A stretch of DNA of 64,000 nucleotides. Source: Chloracidobacterium validum (GTDB taxonomy: Bacteria; Acidobacteriota; Blastocatellia; Chloracidobacteriales; Chloracidobacteriaceae). The notes under the pieces are model-generated. The model was not told the DNA's origin and ran no database searches. It saw only the letters and a list, made by a program, of their open reading frames with translations. Shown piece after piece: positions 59,972 through 64,000 of the stretch. A program made the position numbers and the translations under genes. Where the stretch lies: positions 1,781,501-1,845,500 of the forward strand of contig NZ_CP072648.1 of assembly GCF_018304825.1 (NCBI RefSeq). The letters run 5' to 3'. The stretch's first letter is position 1; every line of letters starts with the position of its first letter.

Positions 59972-61248
59972 TCAGCCGCATCCGCCGTGACCGGCCCAGC
60001 CACGACCCTGGTGAATGCGGATGGGTTGAGATGAACTTGGCTAACGCGCAGGATGTCTTCCACCGTGACGGACTCAATCAAAGCCGGGTAACGCTCGGCG
60101 TAATCAACGCCCAGCGCATGAATCTCGGTTTCTATCAAAAACAACGCGCGCTGGGCATTGGTTTCAAAGTTGAAGACAAAACTGCCGGTCAGATAGGCCT
60201 TGGCGGCGGCAAGCTCCTCTGGTGTGACCGGGACTTGTTGGATGCGTTCAATTTCGGCCTGGATTGCCGCCAGGGCTTTTGATTGGTGCTCCGGCGACGT
60301 GCCGATATAAGCCACAAACCGTCCCGGATCAATGCCGGCCGTGGCGGTAATGTTCGCGTAGGTCGTGTAGGCCAGCCCTAGGTCGTCCCGTAGGATGCGC
60401 GGAATCCGCGCCGTCATCCCAGGACTATCGCCCAAGATGACATCCAACACCCGTAGCGCGTAGTAGTCGGGATGAGACCGGGGAATCCCCAAGTGACCGA
60501 GCATGACGTGAATTTGTTCTTTGTCCGGGCGCACAATGCTCCGCTGCCGAGGCGTGGTTTGGCGGGTCACGGCCGGCACACTTGGCAGTTTGAAGTCAGC
60601 CGCCGGTGACCAGTCCCCCAGCGCTTCGGTCAACAGCCGTTCCATGTCGGACACGGGCAGATCGCCGACCACCGCGATGAGCAGGTTGTTGGGAACGAAA
60701 AACCGCGCATGAGCGGCACGCGCATCCTCGGCAGTAAGCATCGAGACGGTGGACTCATAACCGACAATCGGCCGTCCGGCTGGATGGCCACCATACACCA
60801 GCTCGTCAAAAGCGTCAGATGCGACAACCCGCGCATCATCGGCCCGTGACCGAAGCTGAGCCAGCCGCCGCGCCTGGCACTGCGCAAAACGCGCTTCGGG
60901 AAATTGGCTGTGGCGCAAAAGATCAGCCGCAATCGTCAAGAGATATGGAAAATCATCGCGCAGCGCCGTCAGACTCAATCCACTTCGCGCATAGCCACCA
61001 AACGTGTTGAGCCGTCCGCCGGTGGACTCAATCGCCAAAGCGATGTCCTGTGCTGTCCGGCTGATGGTGCCTTCATCCAGCAAGTCGCCCACGAGCGACG
61101 CCAGCCCAGCTTGCGCATCCGGCTCATAGCGTGAGCCGTAGGCCACAATCGCATACATGGCAACGACGGGGAGATTAGGCTGTTCAGCGCATAGCGCGAC
61201 GCATCCATTTGGTAGGACGATACGATGGGCAGCTTGTGGGATGGGCAT
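59968..61248 (-). CDS. M16-family (insulinase-like) protein without the zinc motif
   Basis: 426 residues, a two-domain M16 core. The expected HxxEH active-site element is replaced: GLASLVGDLLDEGTISRTAQDI in place of GxxHFLEHMxFKGT. The companion parts (LDVILGDSPGMTARIPRILRDDLGLAYTTYA in the second domain) are conserved. It resembles the non-catalytic partner subunit of heterodimeric M16 proteases. The catalytic subunit is not in this window. No signal peptide is visible. It is followed by the M28 gene with an ATGA overlap. Confidence 0.9.
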   Translation of the reverse strand: MPIPQAAHRIVLPNGCVALCAEQPNLPVVAMYAIVAYGSRYEPDAQAGLASLVGDLLDEGTISRTAQDIALAIESTGGRLNTFGGYARSGLSLTALRDDFPYLLTIAADLLRHSQFPEARFAQCQARRLAQLRSRADDARVVASDAFDELVYGGHPAGRPIVGYESTVSMLTAEDARAAHARFFVPNNLLIAVVGDLPVSDMERLLTEALGDWSPAADFKLPSVPAVTRQTTPRQRSIVRPDKEQIHVMLGHLGIPRSHPDYYALRVLDVILGDSPGMTARIPRILRDDLGLAYTTYANITATAGIDPGRFVAYIGTSPEHQSKALAAIQAEIERIQQVPVTPEELAAAKAYLTGSFVFNFETNAQRALFLIETEIHALGVDYAERYPALIESVTVEDILRVSQVHLNPSAFTRVVAGPVTADAAE

Positions 61249-61339
61249 ATCAGAGCAATTCGAGTTGAGCCGTTGCGTGGCCTGTTTGCTTTTTGGGGAA
61301 CATCTTGATGGATACAGCGCTCATGGCTATTCTGACGGC

Positions 61340-62383
61340 GTGAACAGTCTCAGTCAGACACAAAAATTGCAAGCCAACCCGCTTGCCCGCCCGCGGCAGG
61401 CCCGCCCAGCGCTTGTTCACATGCGTGGTGACTACCTGGGCAGTTCTTTCCGCATCGAGCGGAGTGTCATGCGCATCGGCCGTGGTTCGGATGCTGAGTT
61501 GCGGCTTGAAAATGATGATGAAGCGTCGCGTCTCCATGCCAAAATTGAGTGTTCCGAAACCCCAACTGGTCACTTTCAGTACTGGTTGACCGACCTGCGG
61601 AGCACGAATGGCACGCAGCTCAATGGCATTCCACTGACGCCGGGTGAGCCAGTGTTGCTGCATGACGGAGACAAATTCTCGATTGGCCGGCATATTCTGA
61701 AGTTCACCTTCCTAGACGACATTGACGAAGAATTCCACCGCCGGATCACAGACCTCATCACGCATGACGACCTGACGGGACTGCTCACCCGCAAAAGCTT
61801 CATTCTGGAAATGGAGCGGGAAATGGCACGTTCGAATCGCTATGGCCACCCGTTCGGACTGCTGATGATGGATATTGACTTCTTCAAGCGAGTCAACGAT
61901 ACCTACGGGCACCTGATTGGCAGCCAAGTCCTGCGTGAAGTGGCCGTGGTCATCCGGCAAACGCTGCGCGATTCCGACATCGCCGGACGCTATGGCGGCG
62001 AAGAGTACATTGCGCTCCTGCCGGAAACTGACCGGGTTCGGGCGCATGAAGCCGCCGAACGCATTCGGGCCGCAATTGAGAGCGCCCCGTTCACGGCGTC
62101 GCTCCACGACCCCAATCTCAAGCTCAACTTGACCATTAGCGTAGGGATTTCGAGCTACCCGGGAGACGCCACCCAAGTCAACGACTTGATTGAGCGCGCC
62201 GATGAAGCCATGTATGAGGCGAAAAGGCGCGGCCGCAACCTGGTTCAAATCGCTGGACAATCGTCAGCCACGCGCACGACACCGCCATCGCTTCCTACGG
62301 CCGGCCGACCAATGCCTCGTTTGGAAGCCAACCCAACCGAACACCTCACCATCGAACAACCGAAACCGGCCGGAGATTCGTGA
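61340..62383 (+). CDS. FHA-GGDEF diguanylate cyclase
   Basis: About 347 residues. Residues ~50-125 are an FHA domain (MRIGRGSDAELRLENDDEASRLHAKI ... DLRSTNGTQLNG), which binds phosphothreonine peptides. The GGDEF domain follows (DDLTGLLTRKSF ... DIDFFKRVNDTYGH) with the active site GGEEY and an inhibitory RxxD site five residues upstream (RDSDIAGRYGGEEY), so product inhibition is likely. It makes cyclic di-GMP in response to a phosphorylation signal. The start is uncertain: the frame opens at 61157 inside the divergent M16 gene; I use the GTG at 61340, with a possible alternative further in. Its output would serve the pili or the HD-GYP protein. Confidence 0.9.
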   Translation: MNSLSQTQKLQANPLARPRQARPALVHMRGDYLGSSFRIERSVMRIGRGSDAELRLENDDEASRLHAKIECSETPTGHFQYWLTDLRSTNGTQLNGIPLTPGEPVLLHDGDKFSIGRHILKFTFLDDIDEEFHRRITDLITHDDLTGLLTRKSFILEMEREMARSNRYGHPFGLLMMDIDFFKRVNDTYGHLIGSQVLREVAVVIRQTLRDSDIAGRYGGEEYIALLPETDRVRAHEAAERIRAAIESAPFTASLHDPNLKLNLTISVGISSYPGDATQVNDLIERADEAMYEAKRRGRNLVQIAGQSSATRTTPPSLPTAGRPMPRLEANPTEHLTIEQPKPAGDS

Positions 62384-62417
62384 TGGCGCGTACTCACTGG
62401 CGAGCTACCGCTTCTGG

Positions 62418-62681
62418 CTAGTTGCCGCTTTCGGTGGATACGCTAGCATCCATCGCCAGTTCAGCCGTCAGACGATTGGGGTCAAACGGATTGAGCGAAA
62501 ACATGCGGTCGCCAATCTCGATGACCGGAACCTTGGCCGACCGACCTAGCCGCTCAATAATATAAGACTTGGCAGCCGGGTTGCTTTCTAGCAAGATGTC
62601 CTCAAACGCGACATTGCGTTGTTTGAGGAACTGCTTGGCTAGCATGCAATCAGTGCACCACTTGGTTGAATAGACTTTCAA
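62418..62681 (-). CDS. Glutaredoxin-like protein
   Basis: 87 residues with thioredoxin fold and redox motif WCTDC at residues 8-12 (YSTKWCTDCMLAKQFLKQRNV), plus SAKVPVIEIGDRMF where a cis-Pro (VP) is expected. It is a stand-alone glutaredoxin of the CxxC type used for thiol-disulfide exchange. Convergent with the FHA-GGDEF gene. Confidence 0.92.
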   Translation of the reverse strand: MKVYSTKWCTDCMLAKQFLKQRNVAFEDILLESNPAAKSYIIERLGRSAKVPVIEIGDRMFSLNPFDPNRLTAELAMDASVSTESGN

Positions 62682-62744
62682 AGCGACTCTCAGCAGGTAA
62701 TAAACTGACGACCACTTTCAGGATGGTAGCTAACTTGCGGACGA

Positions 62745-62969
62745 GTGTCCAATCAGACCGACATCTTCAGCAGTGGAACCCCGTTGAACCAGCTTGCTTC
62801 ACGGCCGAGCGACACAGGGACTGAACCGGTAATATCACGCGCCACCCACGTTAGCAGACAAAATTCAAAGGAACTGGTAAAACTCAACAACGTTCGACGC
62901 ACCAATGCGACTGACGACAGCTCAACCCGAGTGAGGCCGAGACACCGCCACAGCGCATACCGACAATGA
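62745..62969 (+). CDS. Uncertain 74-codon ORF just before the pilN-like gene
   Basis: The ORF (GTG start at 62745) ends in a TGA that overlaps the ATG of the pilN-like gene by four bases, which could mean translational coupling. However its protein is Ser/Thr/Asn/Arg-rich without any domain, and no ribosome-binding site precedes it. I doubt it encodes a protein; it may instead be a leader. The whole 62682-62965 gap contains no clearer gene. Confidence 0.25.
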   Translation: MSNQTDIFSSGTPLNQLASRPSDTGTEPVISRATHVSRQNSKELVKLNNVRRTNATDDSSTRVRPRHRHSAYRQ

Positions 62970-63688
62970 CAGTTAACCATATTCACCGGCTCAATCTTTC
63001 AGCCACCCCCTTCCACAATCGGCGACTCTTCTGGCTCGGACTAACGGTCGCGTTTGGACTCCTCTGTGGGGTTACAGGCTGGCTGGCCCAACGCTACCGG
63101 CAACTAGCCGGAGATGAACAACGCTACGTTGATCTTCGGAACGCCTCGCGGACCATGCTTGAGCGCGAGCAAGCACAACTCAACAAGGTACAGAAACAGA
63201 GCGCCGAGACAGGGCGGCAGCCCACCCCAGAGCAGGCGCGCGCCATGCGCGAAGCACTTTACTTGCTTGAGCGGCGCCAGCTTTCCTGGTCGCGCCTCAT
63301 GCTTCAGATGGAACAGCAACTCCCATCCAACATTCGCATCTTGCAGATCGCGTTTACGGACAAAGACGATGAGCGCTTGGGAGCGGGCGGCCGAGCCGAC
63401 CAAGACAAGAATCAAGACAAGAATTTCGACGCGCCGTTGCCGGTGTCGCAGGACATTCCATTTACCGTGACCGTTCGCGCTCCGACGCCGGAAGCGGTTA
63501 CGGATTTTATTCGCGCTTGTGATCGCCAAGGGACGTTTTACTTCAACCCTGACACGCAGTCCATTCCATCCGATACCCGGACGGCTACGGACAAAAAGGA
63601 AGTCGAATTCATGTTGCGTGGGCGTTACCGTCCGGGCAGCCCGGCGCTAACGCCAGACACCCCACCACCACTAGAGGTCAAACGATGA
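62966..63688 (+). CDS. pilN: PilN-like type IV pilus assembly protein
   Basis: 240 residues. A short basic N-terminus (MTVNHIHRLNLSATPFHNRR) is followed by one membrane helix (LFWLGLTVAFGLLCGVTGWLA), a coiled region, and a periplasmic ferredoxin-like domain (SWSRLMLQMEQQLPSNIRILQIAFTDKD ... PFTVTVRAPTPEAVTDFIRAC). This is the PilN layout, part of the inner-membrane PilMNOP alignment complex. The unusual insert (AGGRADQDKNQDKN) lies between the strands. It is followed by the pilO-like gene with an ATGA overlap; no pilM lies upstream in this window. Confidence 0.85.
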   Translation: MTVNHIHRLNLSATPFHNRRLFWLGLTVAFGLLCGVTGWLAQRYRQLAGDEQRYVDLRNASRTMLEREQAQLNKVQKQSAETGRQPTPEQARAMREALYLLERRQLSWSRLMLQMEQQLPSNIRILQIAFTDKDDERLGAGGRADQDKNQDKNFDAPLPVSQDIPFTVTVRAPTPEAVTDFIRACDRQGTFYFNPDTQSIPSDTRTATDKKEVEFMLRGRYRPGSPALTPDTPPPLEVKR

Positions 63689-64000
63689 CTTGGCTACAGC
63701 GGCACCCACTGGCTTGGCTCGGATGGCAGGGGACAGTTATCCGTCGGGGCTACTTTCGGTGGATTGAATGGGCTGGACTGTTGGCTTTCGTCTTGGGCTT
63801 GGCGGCCGTCCTCACGGGCTACCAAACGCTGGTCGCTCCCTTGAGTCAGCAACTCAACCGTATTTCACGCGAAACGAGTGACCTCCGGCGCCAGACCGAA
63901 ACAGCCCGGATGGAACGACAACGCTTGGAACGAGAAGCGGGGGCCTTTACCGAGGCAATGGAGAACTGGCGTCGCTTCGAGCGGGAGCACTTGCGCGACA
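63685..64000 (+). CDS. pilO: PilO-like type IV pilus assembly protein, 5' part (cut by window edge)
   Basis: About 105 residues are present. After MTWLQRHPLAWLGWQG comes one membrane helix (WIEWAGLLAFVLGLAAVLTGYQTLV) and a coiled-coil (LSQQLNRISRETSDLRRQ, TARMERQRLEREAGAF). PilO is the usual partner of PilN. The ATG overlaps the stop of the pilN-like gene (ATGA), so the two are translated together. Family assignment rests on position and topology as well as sequence. Confidence 0.75.
   Translation, partial: MTWLQRHPLAWLGWQGTVIRRGYFRWIEWAGLLAFVLGLAAVLTGYQTLVAPLSQQLNRISRETSDLRRQTETARMERQRLEREAGAFTEAMENWRRFEREHLRD

Overview
The window looks like chromosomal DNA of a GC-rich (about 60 %) Gram-negative bacterium, most likely a phototrophic member of the Acidobacteriota related to Chloracidobacterium. 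This is an inference from a magnesium-chelatase ATPase gene (bchI) for (bacterio)chlorophyll synthesis, a von Willebrand A protein of the type expanded in Acidobacteria, an ECF sigma factor paired with a TonB-like protein, many lipoproteins, and type IV pilus genes. No rRNA or other taxonomic marker is present. One tRNA (Arg, anticodon CCG) and ribosomal protein S21 are encoded.

Layout. 1-8 kb: a truncated secreted protein and ComEC on the minus strand, divergent from the pilus motor block pilB-pilT-pilC. 8-12.4 kb: small envelope proteins with zinc ribbons, TM2 and other membrane domains and Pro-rich linkers, mostly one minus-strand run. 12.4-18.6 kb: a sugar/nucleoside ABC ATPase, tRNA-Arg, two cyclophilins and a large TPR-CHAT protein. 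19-24.5 kb: bchI with a class-B-like acid phosphatase, a molybdopterin oxidoreductase and a short CoA-transferase. 24.5-30 kb: a lone receiver protein, a zinc-ribbon membrane protein, an HD-GYP protein fused to a degenerate DNA-methylase-like domain, and a GT-C type membrane glycosyltransferase. 30-34.7 kb: 2-oxoacid dehydrogenase E2 and E1-beta, DNA polymerase III delta prime, and an unknown protein. 34.8-39.6 kb: a tiny 17-codon ORF with an ideal ribosome-binding site and a terminator, a GH10-like secreted hydrolase, a sugar nucleotidyltransferase and a DUF4388-J-domain-TPR protein. 39.9-46.2 kb: secreted VWA and LecA-like proteins, an FmdB-type regulator, a third cyclophilin, a coiled-coil protein, RlmB and a beta-propeller lipoprotein.

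46.4-48.9 kb is the accessory highlight. An AT-rich EcoRV-like type II restriction-modification pair sits inside a minus-strand WYL-domain regulator gene and splits it into two recognisable halves. Short imperfect inverted repeats lie at the edges of the block, and a single type I-E-like CRISPR repeat lies just beyond. This reads as the remains of a defence region.

49-64 kb returns to housekeeping and envelope genes: a DUF4912 protein, a penicillin-acylase family enzyme, pyrimidine-nucleoside phosphorylase, a TonB-like protein with its ECF sigma factor, S21, a penicillin-binding transpeptidase, an M28 glutaminyl cyclase-like lipoprotein coupled to an M16-family protein lacking the zinc motif, an FHA-GGDEF diguanylate cyclase, a glutaredoxin-like protein, and the start of a second pilus block (pilN/pilO-like) that runs off the window.

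Functional links: ComEC, pilBTC and pilNO together suggest twitching motility and DNA uptake. HD-GYP and FHA-GGDEF proteins suggest cyclic-di-GMP turnover that may feed into the pili. Start sites given here were often moved inward from the longest frame on the basis of ribosome-binding sites and signal peptides; this is stated where done.
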